DNA from: DRYM01 sp964564025
Lineage (GTDB): Archaea; Thermoproteota; Thermoprotei_A; EX4484-217-1
Length of the DNA stretch: 13,079 bases
Direction: 5' to 3'
NCBI GenBank assembly: GCA_964564025.1
Contig: CAZLZO010000039.1
Location: 1-13,079, forward strand
In this document: piece after piece, positions 1 to 8,253 of the stretch
How the letters are laid out: each line of letters begins with the position of its first letter
Position numbering within the stretch: the first letter of the stretch is position 1
Position numbers and translations under genes: made by a program
The notes under the pieces: model-generated
What the model was told of the DNA's origin: nothing
The model's input: only the letters and a program-made list of their open reading frames with translations
Databases searched by the model: none

Positions 1-44
1 ATTCTGATCTCTTAATCATTTTATCTTACTCTAAGTTAGGTATT

Positions 45-337
45 TTAGAGAAAAATCTTCTTGTATCTTCTTAGTTCCTTATATATGTGAACCTCACCAG
101 GGCGGGGAGTCATTCCATATTTGCTTATTAATATGTTAATGATTTTTTCTAACATGTCTAAGACTTCCGTCATAGTATTGTAGTTTCTGGGTAGTCCGTG
201 TTTTTCTCTCCAAGAGGTATGTTTTTCATCGCGTTTCATGGCTATGTGTTGTGCTAGGCCACGTAAAGTGGGTCTACTATAGCCACATATGGAGCATTTA
301 TAAGGTATGATTACGCCTATGATTTTTTACGTACCAT
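45..337 (-). CDS. Small C2H2 zinc-finger protein, frame broken by one base at an A6 run
   Basis: Probable nucleic-acid-binding small protein. The longest ATG-initiated frame (ATG at 239, 64 codons) is only its C-terminal part: the same frame stays open upstream to 326 and encodes a zinc finger, PYKCSICGYSRPTLRGL followed by AQHIAMKRDEKH, giving C-x2-C-x12-H-x8-H. That extension has no ATG, GTG or TTG. One frame over, an ATG at 335-337 sits behind a good ribosome-binding site (GGTGA then AAATTT) and reads Met-Val-Arg-Lys-Lys-Ser-stop. Its two Lys codons form an A6 run (323-328 on the plus strand); a shift of one base there joins the start to the finger, giving about 97 residues. The shift could be programmed -1 frameshifting, transcript slippage, a real mutation or a sequencing error. 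The finger is clear; the state of the gene is not. It lies 37 bases after the next gene's stop on the same strand, so it may be co-transcribed. Confidence 0.6.
323..328 (-). other. A6 slippery run at the frame break of the zinc-finger gene
   Basis: On the minus strand codons 4-5 after the ATG at 337 are AAA AAA, then TCA TAG. If the Lys tRNA in the P site slips back one base it still pairs with AAA, and the next codon becomes ATC, which opens the frame that encodes the zinc finger. One extra A in the run would have the same effect. No downstream stimulatory structure is obvious. Confidence 0.4.
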
Positions 338-374
338 AAATTTCACCCTAGTCATCCATAGTTTAACAATTTCA

Positions 375-920
375 CTATTTGCAATGCGAACTTAAGTATT
401 TTCTGATATCGTTTAGAAATTCTATTAAGTCTTTCATGCTGCTTATGGTTCTAAAGAGTTTAGGATTTTCTCCGCTTTTAGGCGACCAAAAGACCGTGAC
501 TCTTTCTCCTTTTCTTAAGACCGATAGTATATGCTGTACTGCAGCAGCGGGTGATAGGTTTACCTTACCTTTATCGGTGCTAAATACCCCCTTTAAGCCT
601 CCTATTAACATTCTTGTTTCTTTACTAAGTCTAAATGGACCTCTGATGGAGAGTTTAATTGGAAGATTTTCATTATTAAACTTTATGACAACGTCATATA
701 CTGACTCTAGTATGTTTGAAACGGTGACTTTAACCTTAGCATTGGGATTTTTCTCTACAAACTTCCTTAGGAGATCAAAATTAGCATATTCCTTTTTCAC
801 TAGTCTCCTTTGCTTCATGCATCGATACCATTCATAAACATCCTTAGCAGAGAATTCTGATTGCGACGTAATTTTGCGTTCTAATGCTTCCTTTATGAAT
901 TCGTATACTTTATCGCACAT
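375..920 (-). CDS. Hypothetical protein, about 181 residues
   Basis: I do not recognise this family. The protein is soluble and basic, with no signal peptide or membrane segment. The N-terminal ~50 residues look helical. The middle (residues about 60-100) alternates hydrophobic residues as in beta strands (VKVTVSNIL, YDVVIKF, LPIKLSI). A Gly/Pro-rich stretch with RMLIGGLKGVFSTDKGKVNL follows, then HILSVLRKGERVTVFW and a helical end. The ATG at 918-920 is preferred: AAGG lies nine bases upstream and a TATA-like element at 964-977 fits a short leader. A TTG at 927-929 would add three residues but abuts the AAGG. The gene lies between the zinc-finger gene (37 bases downstream) and the 139-residue gene upstream, all on the minus strand. 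The coding pattern is convincing; the function is unknown. Confidence 0.7.
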   Translation of the reverse strand: MCDKVYEFIKEALERKITSQSEFSAKDVYEWYRCMKQRRLVKKEYANFDLLRKFVEKNPNAKVKVTVSNILESVYDVVIKFNNENLPIKLSIRGPFRLSKETRMLIGGLKGVFSTDKGKVNLSPAAAVQHILSVLRKGERVTVFWSPKSGENPKLFRTISSMKDLIEFLNDIRKYLSSHCK

Positions 921-963
921 TCTGTTCAACCTTCATTCCAGCTATGAGTAATTTGTGTTATTG

Positions 964-977
964 CATTATATTTACAT
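964..977 (-). promoter_or_regulatory. Probable TATA element for the 375-920 gene
   Basis: The minus strand reads ATGTAAATATAATG here, about 43-57 bases before the ATG at 920. Archaeal transcription usually starts about 25-27 bases after the TATA centre, which would give a leader of roughly 20 bases holding the AAGG motif. This suggests the gene need not depend on read-through from the gene at 1017-1436. Confidence 0.4.
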
Positions 978-1016
978 AACTTAATGCTGCTCGTCGGTTT
1001 TCTTGCTTAATGTAGT

Positions 1017-1436
1017 CTAGTTATCTATGTAAGGTCTCTCTAACCTATCGATACGCAACATGACCTTTGTGTTGAAGTATTGAAAGATAGGATAACTTCC
1101 TCTATCAAGACCACTACTAATGATCAGCGCCTTTAGCTCTAAAGGATTTTCATCAAAATACTGTTCAAAGTCCTCTTTAGCCCCTTTAAACCCGGTTTTT
1201 TCTACCTCTATTAACAATATAGGAATATCTGTGACAAGGCTAAGTACATTCTTTACGTTTAATTTTAGCCTAGCCTTGATTATAATATCTGGTCTTCCTA
1301 CATCATAGTTAACGATTTTTATTAACTTTAGTTGCCCTATACTATTACCCTTCTCATCAACTATGCTGTATGTTTTACTGCAAATTTTTCTGAGGGTTCT
1401 CGAAATTTTCATGAGAATAACATCGTGCTCCCACAT
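1017..1436 (-). CDS. Small protein with weak PD-(D/E)XK nuclease-like pattern
   Basis: A 139-residue soluble protein of unrecognised family. The N-terminal part (residues 1-45) has a helix and a short beta hairpin. GRPDIIIKARL (47-57) is followed by a helical stretch and then PILLIEVEKTGFKGA (72-86) and a helix, AKEDFEQYF. A Pro-Asp pair at a strand edge, then after 27 residues a hydrophobic strand ending Glu-Val-Glu-Lys and a helix, is the arrangement of PD-(D/E)XK nucleases. The E-x-E spacing departs from the usual (D/E)-x-K but is known from BamHI. D50, E77, E79 and K80 would be the candidate residues. The match is by pattern only, so the nuclease idea is tentative. The ATG at 1434-1436 has a GGAGA ribosome-binding site at suitable spacing. 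The gene diverges from the large ATPase gene across a 95-base gap. Confidence 0.65.
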   Translation of the reverse strand: MWEHDVILMKISRTLRKICSKTYSIVDEKGNSIGQLKLIKIVNYDVGRPDIIIKARLKLNVKNVLSLVTDIPILLIEVEKTGFKGAKEDFEQYFDENPLELKALIISSGLDRGSYPIFQYFNTKVMLRIDRLERPYIDN

Positions 1437-1462
1437 GTTCTCTCCACTTAGAATTATTGTTA

Positions 1463-1477
1463 AAAAGGTTAAATATG
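1463..1477 (+). promoter_or_regulatory. BRE/TATA-type promoter of the large operon
   Basis: AAAAGG followed directly by TTAAATAT in the 95-base divergent gap resembles an archaeal BRE plus TATA box. Initiation about 25 bases downstream, near 1498, would leave a leader of about 33 bases before the ATG at 1532. The same AT core read on the other strand (ATATTTAA) lies about 35-40 bases before the ATG at 1436 and could also serve that gene, although it lacks a purine-rich BRE in that direction. Confidence 0.45.
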
Positions 1478-1531
1478 GGGAAATGCCTAATGGTACATGG
1501 AAACCGGGTAGAAACCAATACCATTAGATAA

Positions 1532-4500
1532 ATGAAACCACATCGAATTACAGTTCGGAAAGTTTATAAGCTAGAGAGACTAAATGTTTTCTCGGCGGGC
1601 TCGGCCCCTAACGTTTTTTCCCCATATTGGGGCGTTAGGGGCCGGGGTTTCCAACTACTAAGAGAGGTGAATTCCATAAGCCTACATGCAAAAAATGTGC
1701 AAATCCCATACTCCGAAGTTGAAGGATACCTTAGGGAAGGTGCTGAAGGGTATAAGATATTATCACTTATCTTAACATATCATGCGATAATGGGTAATTG
1801 GCCAACACTAAGAGAGCTAGCAGAGTTCTATGATAGAGTGAATGTACGAAGAGCTTATGATAAGATAAGGGCTTATTTAAATAAGAAAATAAAGAATTAT
1901 GGTACCTTTAAGAGCTTATTTCTCAGCGAGCTAGAAAAAGAAAGCAAGGTAATGTTGCAAGCATATACTACTTACATATTTAAGGATGGAAAAGAAGTGC
2001 ACATAAAGCTACAGGATGTAATAGGCATAGTAGCGTCCATTGACAGGCCCTGGCTGGACCTCACACCAGAACATAGAATGTCAAGAGAGATAATAGAGGA
2101 TGAGCTCAGGAAATTCAAAGAACGCGGGAAAGCTCAGCCTGTAACAATGATCGGTGCCATAGGCTCAGGAAAAACTCAACTTTGCTATCACGCCTTCAAA
2201 TACTGCTACTTTGAGTTAAATGTTCCTGCTTTGTATATAAGATGTGATAAAATATTAAGAGAGATAATTAAGAAATATGGAAAGGACGCCAGGATTACAC
2301 AAAGCGAACTATACGACATAATAAGTAATATAGCTATGGAGGGATTAGAAAAACTTTATGAAAGGATAAAAAGCAAAGGAAACATAGGAGAGTTAAGTGA
2401 CTTTCTACCCGATGCACCACCACGAATGAATATTATAGACTATTTTAGGAAAAAAGTTGGCTTCATAGATGAAGATAAATTATTAAAAATTATAGATGAA
2501 GGCATAAAGAATGAAAAATGCGTTTTAATCATAGACGAGGTCGAAGTAACATATGACGAACTAAGAAAACATGTTATAGAACGTACAGGGATATTTAGAG
2601 AATTATTTGATAAGATAAATACTGGTGCTTCTAAAGTATATGCGATGTTTTCCTTAGGTTACGTTTCAGCATATGAAGCTTCAGCTGAAATAAGGCGAAC
2701 AGCGCTAGTTATTCTACCGCTCATAGGACCTTATGAAGTAAGGAAATACTACCCCCAACTAAGCGTAGGCGAAGCTAACGCTATTTGGTGGCTATCCAGA
2801 GGCAGGGTAGGCTGGATGGGTAAATTTGCTAATGAACTGCAAGCATATAGAGACCCGGAAACCGTATACAGGTATTTGTCCAAAATTGAGTTATCGCCTG
2901 GTGTAAAAGTTTTAGCTCCAGATACTATTGCATTAGCAGAGAAGATAGCAAAGAAGGCTAATGTAGCTAGTAAGGTTAGCAATGTGGAGAAGCTTATTCT
3001 TGCATTAGTCTTGAACATCGTTAAACCTCTGAATATAGATGAATTTATAAGTATTCTTAAGAGATACGGTTTGGAAGAGCTAAACGTAAGTACGTTAAAT
3101 AGTTTAGGACTTATATATTTAAGCAAAGAGAAAAGAGCCGTAGATGAATTTGTAGAAGCATTTCTAACAGATATGGAACGAAATATTGAAGGTCTAAATA
3201 AGCTCTTTGCTTCTTACAAATATTTAAAATCAAGAGTTCGTAGCATATTAAGAGACATACTATCAGCAATATCTGACGGTAATCTACGGATATGTCTTGG
3301 GGGACTAAGACCTTACTATAATGCACTAAGAGACTTTGTAGTACCCTTAATTATATATCTCCATGACGTGTTAGTGGAAATAGGGGAAGAGGAACTACTA
3401 GAAGTTGCAGACAAAATTTACACAGAACTTATATCAAGATACGGTTTAACGACACTATACACTCAATATACGGCTTTCACTCCTGCAACAAGAGAAGTTG
3501 AAGGGGAGCTCTTTAAAATATTTAGGGAAACATTAAAACGTGTAGATACCGTATCCGTCGATAATCTATCAGAAGCCCAGTTTATTGCTCCAACATTGAG
3601 ACTGCTAGTGGATACCTATTCAAGACCTATAGTGGCCCCCGTGATAAGCTTAGAAGGCGAGAGCGTTAATCTGCAAGCTAAAGATGTTCTTATGTTAATA
3701 GCTAAAAGCCCCAGAACATCTATTGATGAGATATCAGAGTTGTTTAAGGAAATAGTAGGTACATCGGCAATAAATGATGTTAAGATAAGGCCTCTAGTAC
3801 TTCCCATCATGGAGGCCGAAGAAAGTTTAATGTTAGCCGTATTAAAGGGATATATTAGCCTCATAGATGATATTATAAGACTTAAAGAAACAAGAAGTTT
3901 GGCAGCAATATTTTTACTTCCGCTAATTAGAGAAAAAAGTATTGATGAGTTAATCAGTGATATTAAGGAAAAGCTAAAACACCTTCTACTAGAACTTAAC
4001 CTTAACGATGAATATGTCCAAGCAATACTGGATGATATAGGAAATATTGTGATAATACCGGTTTCAGAAAAAAGATATGTAGACTTCTTAACAAGTATAA
4101 CATACCATGTTTTGAAGAGACCTGGCGGAGTGAAGGAAGTACTTGAAAATCTAAGGAAAAGTAGGGATGTAAGGAGGAAAATAGATTATTACTTCAATAG
4201 CCTAAGAAATTACTTTAACGAAGTTTTAGGAGGAGCAAAGGATGTCTATATAAAGAATATTGAAAAACTCTTTGGAGAGCTACCTAAAGAAGTATTTTAT
4301 GAATATTCCAAGGGGCTTAAAAGGGCATTAGAAAGAGCAAGATTTCCCAGAACACTAGATATGTCTATGCTAGCCCATGCTCGCCTTCGAGATAGAGAAA
4401 GAGCTGTAACTGACAGATTTAGGTTCTTCTTAGAAAGAGCACTTCGAGAGAGCCCTGAGCTTTTATCAGGAGTATCTAGGGCTGGAGAAATAGGGTTTGC

Positions 4501-5554
4501 CGAAGCCGTGAGACGAAGTAGTGATATAATTTATTCTTTAGAGAAATTGCTTAAGCAAATATATTATAATAATATAGGTTACAGGCATGTAATAGATACT
4601 ATAATAATGAATAAGGTAAACAGCATTGCAATACGTTCACTAGATGATATTCTTAATACAGAATTTTACGACGGGCACAAGAAATTAGAGCTTACTTTGT
4701 TACTAAGTACTGTGTTAGGGCATGAACATTTAAGCGAACAAACACTCTTATGTAACAGTCTGTACTTGGCAAAACTCCTAGAAAAGAACTATAGTGTAAT
4801 AGAGGAAGAGTTAAAGTCTATGCAAAATGAGCTAAGGAAGCTTATAAGTACTATTGACACTAGGATAAAAGATATCAAAACAAGCCTAAATAAAGTTAAT
4901 GGCTTATGTGAAAAGATTTATGGAACTAAACTTTTTGAAGTTTATACGGGAGATTTCGAGGACAGACTAATAGGACCATTAAATGCTTTTCTTAACTTTA
5001 TAGAAGCAGAAAAAATACAAACCATGGCAGGTCCTGAGTTAAAGTATCTAGTGGCTCTACTATGTAAGGTCTTTAAAGCGAGAATGGAAAAAGTAATGGA
5101 AAATTCACGTTTAGGTGTAGTAGTAGAGCAGATAAAGGAACTTGAAGAAGCCCTTACCGAACTTGATGAGAAAATAAATACTTTATTCAACTTCGCTAAA
5201 GACATTAGTTTCTGGATATCTAAATTTATGAAAATAGAAGGCAAAGATTTAGAAAAAACCCTAAGTCACAATGTAAGCAGAGTATTAGATGAAGCATTCA
5301 AAGAATACAAAGGCACCTACATGATAATTAAAGTACCAAGATCTGTTGAAGAAGCAGTTTCTATAATCAATAAGCTTGAAGAAATAGCTAAGAAGATAGA
5401 TAAGGCAAAGGAACACGTAACCTCGCTAAGTAGTAAACTTGAAACTCTACGTAACTACTTAAAGACAAAATTGGGTGAAATTACCAACAATACTAAGAAT
5501 ACAATAGATATCGCAAGGAAAATGTACTCACAACTTGTACAAGCCTCTTCATAA
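1532..5554 (+). CDS. Large P-loop ATPase (AAA+/STAND-like) with helical and coiled-coil tail
   Basis: A 1340-residue protein and the first gene of the long operon. Residues 75-120 (around WPTLRELAEFYDRVNVRRAY) look like a helix-turn-helix. The ATPase core follows: Walker A GAIGSGKT at 208-215, Walker B VLIIDEVE at 331-338 with D335 and E336, a sensor-1-like strand VYAMFSLG (369-376), and SRGRVGWMGKFANEL (422-436) in a sensor-2/lid-like position. Walker A and B lie about 120 residues apart, so this is not an SMC or Rad50 head. Residues 500-1090 are almost all helical with no recognised domain; 1090-1340 are heptad-rich coiled coil. There is no membrane segment. Such proteins usually drive remodelling or DNA transactions, but I cannot place the family. 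The ATG has no strong ribosome-binding site, as expected for a first gene with a short leader. The next ORF starts 21 bases after the stop. Confidence 0.9.
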   Translation: MKPHRITVRKVYKLERLNVFSAGSAPNVFSPYWGVRGRGFQLLREVNSISLHAKNVQIPYSEVEGYLREGAEGYKILSLILTYHAIMGNWPTLRELAEFYDRVNVRRAYDKIRAYLNKKIKNYGTFKSLFLSELEKESKVMLQAYTTYIFKDGKEVHIKLQDVIGIVASIDRPWLDLTPEHRMSREIIEDELRKFKERGKAQPVTMIGAIGSGKTQLCYHAFKYCYFELNVPALYIRCDKILREIIKKYGKDARITQSELYDIISNIAMEGLEKLYERIKSKGNIGELSDFLPDAPPRMNIIDYFRKKVGFIDEDKLLKIIDEGIKNEKCVLIIDEVEVTYDELRKHVIERTGIFRELFDKINTGASKVYAMFSLGYVSAYEASAEIRRTALVILPLIGPYEVRKYYPQLSVGEANAIWWLSRGRVGWMGKFANELQAYRDPETVYRYLSKIELSPGVKVLAPDTIALAEKIAKKANVASKVSNVEKLILALVLNIVKPLNIDEFISILKRYGLEELNVSTLNSLGLIYLSKEKRAVDEFVEAFLTDMERNIEGLNKLFASYKYLKSRVRSILRDILSAISDGNLRICLGGLRPYYNALRDFVVPLIIYLHDVLVEIGEEELLEVADKIYTELISRYGLTTLYTQYTAFTPATREVEGELFKIFRETLKRVDTVSVDNLSEAQFIAPTLRLLVDTYSRPIVAPVISLEGESVNLQAKDVLMLIAKSPRTSIDEISELFKEIVGTSAINDVKIRPLVLPIMEAEESLMLAVLKGYISLIDDIIRLKETRSLAAIFLLPLIREKSIDELISDIKEKLKHLLLELNLNDEYVQAILDDIGNIVIIPVSEKRYVDFLTSITYHVLKRPGGVKEVLENLRKSRDVRRKIDYYFNSLRNYFNEVLGGAKDVYIKNIEKLFGELPKEVFYEYSKGLKRALERARFPRTLDMSMLAHARLRDRERAVTDRFRFFLERALRESPELLSGVSRAGEIGFAEAVRRSSDIIYSLEKLLKQIYYNNIGYRHVIDTIIMNKVNSIAIRSLDDILNTEFYDGHKKLELTLLLSTVLGHEHLSEQTLLCNSLYLAKLLEKNYSVIEEELKSMQNELRKLISTIDTRIKDIKTSLNKVNGLCEKIYGTKLFEVYTGDFEDRLIGPLNAFLNFIEAEKIQTMAGPELKYLVALLCKVFKARMEKVMENSRLGVVVEQIKELEEALTELDEKINTLFNFAKDISFWISKFMKIEGKDLEKTLSHNVSRVLDEAFKEYKGTYMIIKVPRSVEEAVSIINKLEEIAKKIDKAKEHVTSLSSKLETLRNYLKTKLGEITNNTKNTIDIARKMYSQLVQASS
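1600..1646. repeat. GC-rich perfect inverted repeat inside the ATPase gene
   Basis: CGGCCCCTAACG (1602-1613) and CGTTAGGGGCCG (1633-1644) are exact reverse complements, a 12-base stem. Inside the loop CCCC (1620-1623) pairs with GGGG (1629-1632), and one G-U and one C-G pair can extend the base. It is far richer in GC than its surroundings. It is in frame and encodes residues about 23-39, with codons such as TCG, GCG and GGC that are rare in the rest of the gene. It would fold strongly in RNA or single-stranded DNA. Confidence 0.8.
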
Positions 5555-5575
5555 AATATCTGGAGATGAAAGGTA

Positions 5576-7246
5576 ATGGAAGAATTATGGAGTATACTTA
5601 AAGGAAAAATAGATTCATATGCAGAGGAAATTAATGAGAGAAATAAAAAGGTATCAGAGATCTGCGCAGAAATATTAGAAATAGTTAAGAGTATTCCAAG
5701 AGAAGATCTATTGTCAATTAAAGGAGATTTAGCAGAACACCTTAGCCGCATCGACACCCTCATCGCCAAATTAACGTCGATAGAGGAAAAAATTGAGGAA
5801 GGTATAGAGATAGCTAAAATAAAAGATACGCTAGATGAGCTGCTAAAGACCCTCTTGCAAATACGTGATATTCTAAAAGACCCTCTGTCGTATAAAGTTC
5901 TTAGAAATTTCAGGGATATGTTATGCAATGTTGCTAAAAAATTAGGTTATCTAGATATTGTTGAAAAAATAAAAGATGTAACTGATGAAAATCTAAGGAA
6001 CAAAATTAAGGAGAATATTAACGATGCGAAAAGAGCATACAACTCGGTATGTTCAATAGTAGATATGTTCGAGAAGGAACTTTTGCCGTTGCAAAAAGTA
6101 ACTTATAACATTATACTACATGGTCTTCTCCACGCATCATTAGCGTTATTAGAAGATGTGAAAACGTCGAAGATAAGTTTAGCTAAAATGGCCGAGGATA
6201 TTGAAGCAGCTAAGGAGCATTTACAGAGTATAATGTATTCCACTAAAGAATTAGATAACATGTTACTCAAGGTAAAAACTGAAACCAATATAGACTTACA
6301 TGCTCTCTCAGAGCAATTAATAGAGGGTACCAGGACAGAAATTAGGATTACAAAATCCCTTAGAGAATATGTTGAAAAGTTAAATGAACTAATCAGAAGA
6401 ATTGAGAACTTACTAACTGAAATAAAGGATAAGGTTTATACATTAATAGAACACTCGAAGAGGCTTGATCTTAACTATAATAAACTGGCTTCTCTGTTAT
6501 TTAAAAGAAGCATATCGGGAATAAAAGAGGCAGAACATATATCCTCTGAAATGGGAGTAGTAAATTCTCTGATGAAAAGTATACGCTACGAACCAAGAAT
6601 TATTAACGCTATATATAAGTCATCATCTACTATAAAGAACTCGTGTGATGGATTGCTAGAAGAACTAAGAACGTATACGTTATATACTATTGCAGATAAT
6701 GTCAAATCATTGTCTAAGGAGGTTAAAAAAGCAACAGAGCATGCAAATAACTATATGGAGCTCTTATCTAGTATAAATGAGGTTACAGATTTTGAAGAAG
6801 TCAAAAATAGGCTAAAAGAACTTACAGCATTGTCTAAAAGTATAACAGCGAGTCTAATTAATATGAAGAATTTATCACTAAAAATAGCTAGTGACAGTCT
6901 TAGAGTCTGTCCTCAAATATTTAAGGAAATTCGCAGTAAAATGGCAGATATGACTTCTGGTTTAAACATTGATATAGAGAGAGAAAGAGAGCATGAACTG
7001 AATTTACTTCTAGAGAAGATCATGGAACTATTGAATATCCTAATGGAGTTCTTGAAAAAGAGAAAAGCGCTTTGGGATAATATAGTAGCTAAGATAAGCG
7101 TTGCTGGCGTTTTAAATGCTGAAACTCTGAAGACCATATGCGACGAGTTGGGCATGGAAGAAGCCATTCTGGGGCAAGAGCTCATGGCCATGATAAAGGA
7201 AAATGTAATTGTATTTAAAGTATTTCAGAAAACAAAGCAGGACTAA
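5576..7246 (+). CDS. Long coiled-coil protein with possible C-terminal winged helix
   Basis: A 556-residue protein of unrecognised family. It is almost wholly helical, with heptad patterns through residues 1-100, 200-290, 375-430 and 465-500 and no membrane segment or Walker motif. Residues about 498-552 (IVAKISVAGVLNAETLK, then helices and KENVIVFKVF) fit a winged-helix pattern, two or three helices then a hydrophobic hairpin. The ATG at 5576 has GGAGATGAAAGG just upstream and lies 21 bases after the ATPase stop, so the two are almost certainly co-translated. The ATPase tail is also coiled coil, so direct pairing of the two proteins is a reasonable inference. The architecture recalls kleisin- or MukF-like partners of motor ATPases, but I see no specific sequence match. 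Confidence 0.85.
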   Translation: MEELWSILKGKIDSYAEEINERNKKVSEICAEILEIVKSIPREDLLSIKGDLAEHLSRIDTLIAKLTSIEEKIEEGIEIAKIKDTLDELLKTLLQIRDILKDPLSYKVLRNFRDMLCNVAKKLGYLDIVEKIKDVTDENLRNKIKENINDAKRAYNSVCSIVDMFEKELLPLQKVTYNIILHGLLHASLALLEDVKTSKISLAKMAEDIEAAKEHLQSIMYSTKELDNMLLKVKTETNIDLHALSEQLIEGTRTEIRITKSLREYVEKLNELIRRIENLLTEIKDKVYTLIEHSKRLDLNYNKLASLLFKRSISGIKEAEHISSEMGVVNSLMKSIRYEPRIINAIYKSSSTIKNSCDGLLEELRTYTLYTIADNVKSLSKEVKKATEHANNYMELLSSINEVTDFEEVKNRLKELTALSKSITASLINMKNLSLKIASDSLRVCPQIFKEIRSKMADMTSGLNIDIEREREHELNLLLEKIMELLNILMEFLKKRKALWDNIVAKISVAGVLNAETLKTICDELGMEEAILGQELMAMIKENVIVFKVFQKTKQD

Positions 7247-7262
7247 GGAGGTACGCGCTTCA

Positions 7263-7334
7263 ATGTTTAACGTAGTAAAGTCAAAATCCAATATAGCACT
7301 AATTAGAATGAAACCTATGTTCTCATGTCAATAA
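7263..7334 (+). CDS. Possible 23-residue mini-protein with strong ribosome-binding site
   Basis: The stop of the coiled-coil gene runs into TAAGGAGGT, a near-perfect Shine-Dalgarno sequence and the best in the window, ten bases before ATG at 7263. That ATG opens only 23 codons (MFNVVKSKSNIALIRMKPMF, then SCQ and TAA). The GTG of the next gene lies 19 bases after its stop. It may be a real small protein, a leader peptide that couples translation of the zinc-ribbon gene, or a remnant. There is no homology evidence. Confidence 0.35.
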   Translation: MFNVVKSKSNIALIRMKPMFSCQ

Positions 7335-7353
7335 TACCATGTAAGGTGATAGA

Positions 7354-8220
7354 GTGGATAAAGAGAATGTTATTCGTTTGGAAAGCTACTTGAAGAGTAA
7401 TAGCTTAAAAAATGTTAAGAACATTATTAGAGAGATTTACGATAAAACGTGTGAACTGCTTAATGTTATTCCTTTGAAAAACGAGTGCAGAGATAAAGTT
7501 CCAATGTTTGCTAGAAAACTTAGAGTAGCTGAGGCAATATGTAGCAGCATCGACGTCGGGAAGTTTATATTGGAAGGGTATGGTGCACCTCCGGAAGAGT
7601 GGAAGATAATTATTAAGGGGGCATGCGAATTACGCACTAAAGATAAAGATCCTCAAACAATAGTAAGTGCATTAGCTAATACAGGGAAGTTAGTAACAGA
7701 ACCCATTTATCATCCATTAGTTAAAAACTTAATGGAGGACGGCATATCAGATCTAAACCTGAGTGATAAAAAGGAATTAGAGATTGCAAAGAAGCTTATT
7801 AGTAAAGGCATTGTTAAAGTAGTTTTAATCTTAGACAATATGCCATTAGATGAGCTCCATTTTAAAATGAGAGAATTAGATATTGAAAAAGATTCTGAAA
7901 AAGCAAGCCAGATCATAGCTGAAATGGAAGAACTTATTAATGATCTACCTGAACCTGTTAAAAATTTCATAGAAAAACCTTTTGAAGAATTAAAGAGATG
8001 TTTGAAGGAAAATAGTTTAGTTGAGGAACATACAGTAAATGACCATGACAATTCATGGGTTATTTTAAAATCAGAAAGTAAAACAAGCTATTTGGGAAGA
8101 TGTCCAATATGCGGACATAAACTAAGATATGATGTTTTTGCTTCTACTCCTAGAACTTTTAGCGGTGAAACGAGGCCGAGGAAAGTATGTCCGAAATGCG
8201 GCTATACGACGCAAGAATAA
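7354..8220 (+). CDS. Zinc-ribbon protein of the ATPase operon
   Basis: A 288-residue protein of unrecognised family. Residues 1-235 are mainly helical with a short hydrophobic strand (VKVVLILDNMPL, 154-165). The C-terminus carries a treble-clef or zinc-ribbon pattern: C250 and C253 in RCPICGHKL, then C279 and C282 in VCPKCGYTT, spaced by a basic loop. Four cysteines are enough to bind one zinc and such ribbons often bind nucleic acid or a protein partner. The start is GTG at 7354, chosen because GGTGAT lies three to eight bases upstream and no in-frame ATG precedes it. The gene lies 107 bases after the coiled-coil gene, with a mini-ORF in the gap, and 33 bases before the Cys-rich gene. Confidence 0.85.
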   Translation: MDKENVIRLESYLKSNSLKNVKNIIREIYDKTCELLNVIPLKNECRDKVPMFARKLRVAEAICSSIDVGKFILEGYGAPPEEWKIIIKGACELRTKDKDPQTIVSALANTGKLVTEPIYHPLVKNLMEDGISDLNLSDKKELEIAKKLISKGIVKVVLILDNMPLDELHFKMRELDIEKDSEKASQIIAEMEELINDLPEPVKNFIEKPFEELKRCLKENSLVEEHTVNDHDNSWVILKSESKTSYLGRCPICGHKLRYDVFASTPRTFSGETRPRKVCPKCGYTTQE

Positions 8221-8253
8221 AATACTAACCAATATATTTTAAGGTGATATACT

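Noticed and set aside
240..330. A possible tRNA-like GC patch and TATA box (TTATAAAT) before the ATG at 239
   Set aside because: No cloverleaf can be drawn, and the segment is coding: it translates to the zinc-finger cysteines of the 45-337 gene.
379..837. A 152-codon plus-strand open frame
   Set aside because: It is antisense to the better-supported 375-920 gene, is Ser/Phe/Leu-rich as shadows of Lys/Glu-rich genes are, and has no ribosome-binding site.
1490..1531. A 13-codon upstream ORF ending directly at the ATPase start codon
   Set aside because: Its ATG lies upstream of the transcription start expected from the TATA element (near 1498) and it has no ribosome-binding site; probably chance.
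1532..5554. A BREX BrxC/PglY (DUF499-type) ATPase
   Set aside because: The size and P-loop are similar, but I see no specific motif match and there is no methylase, PglZ phosphatase or other BREX partner in the window.
5455..5928. A 157-codon minus-strand open frame spanning two genes
   Set aside because: It is a Ser/Ile/Phe-rich shadow of the coiled-coil coding sequence, crossing a clear operon junction.
1532..7246. An SMC/MukB-MukF or Wadjet-like system
   Set aside because: Walker A and Walker B lie about 120 residues apart in the N-terminal third of the ATPase, not at opposite ends of a coiled coil, and no SMC signature motif or TOPRIM nuclease is present.
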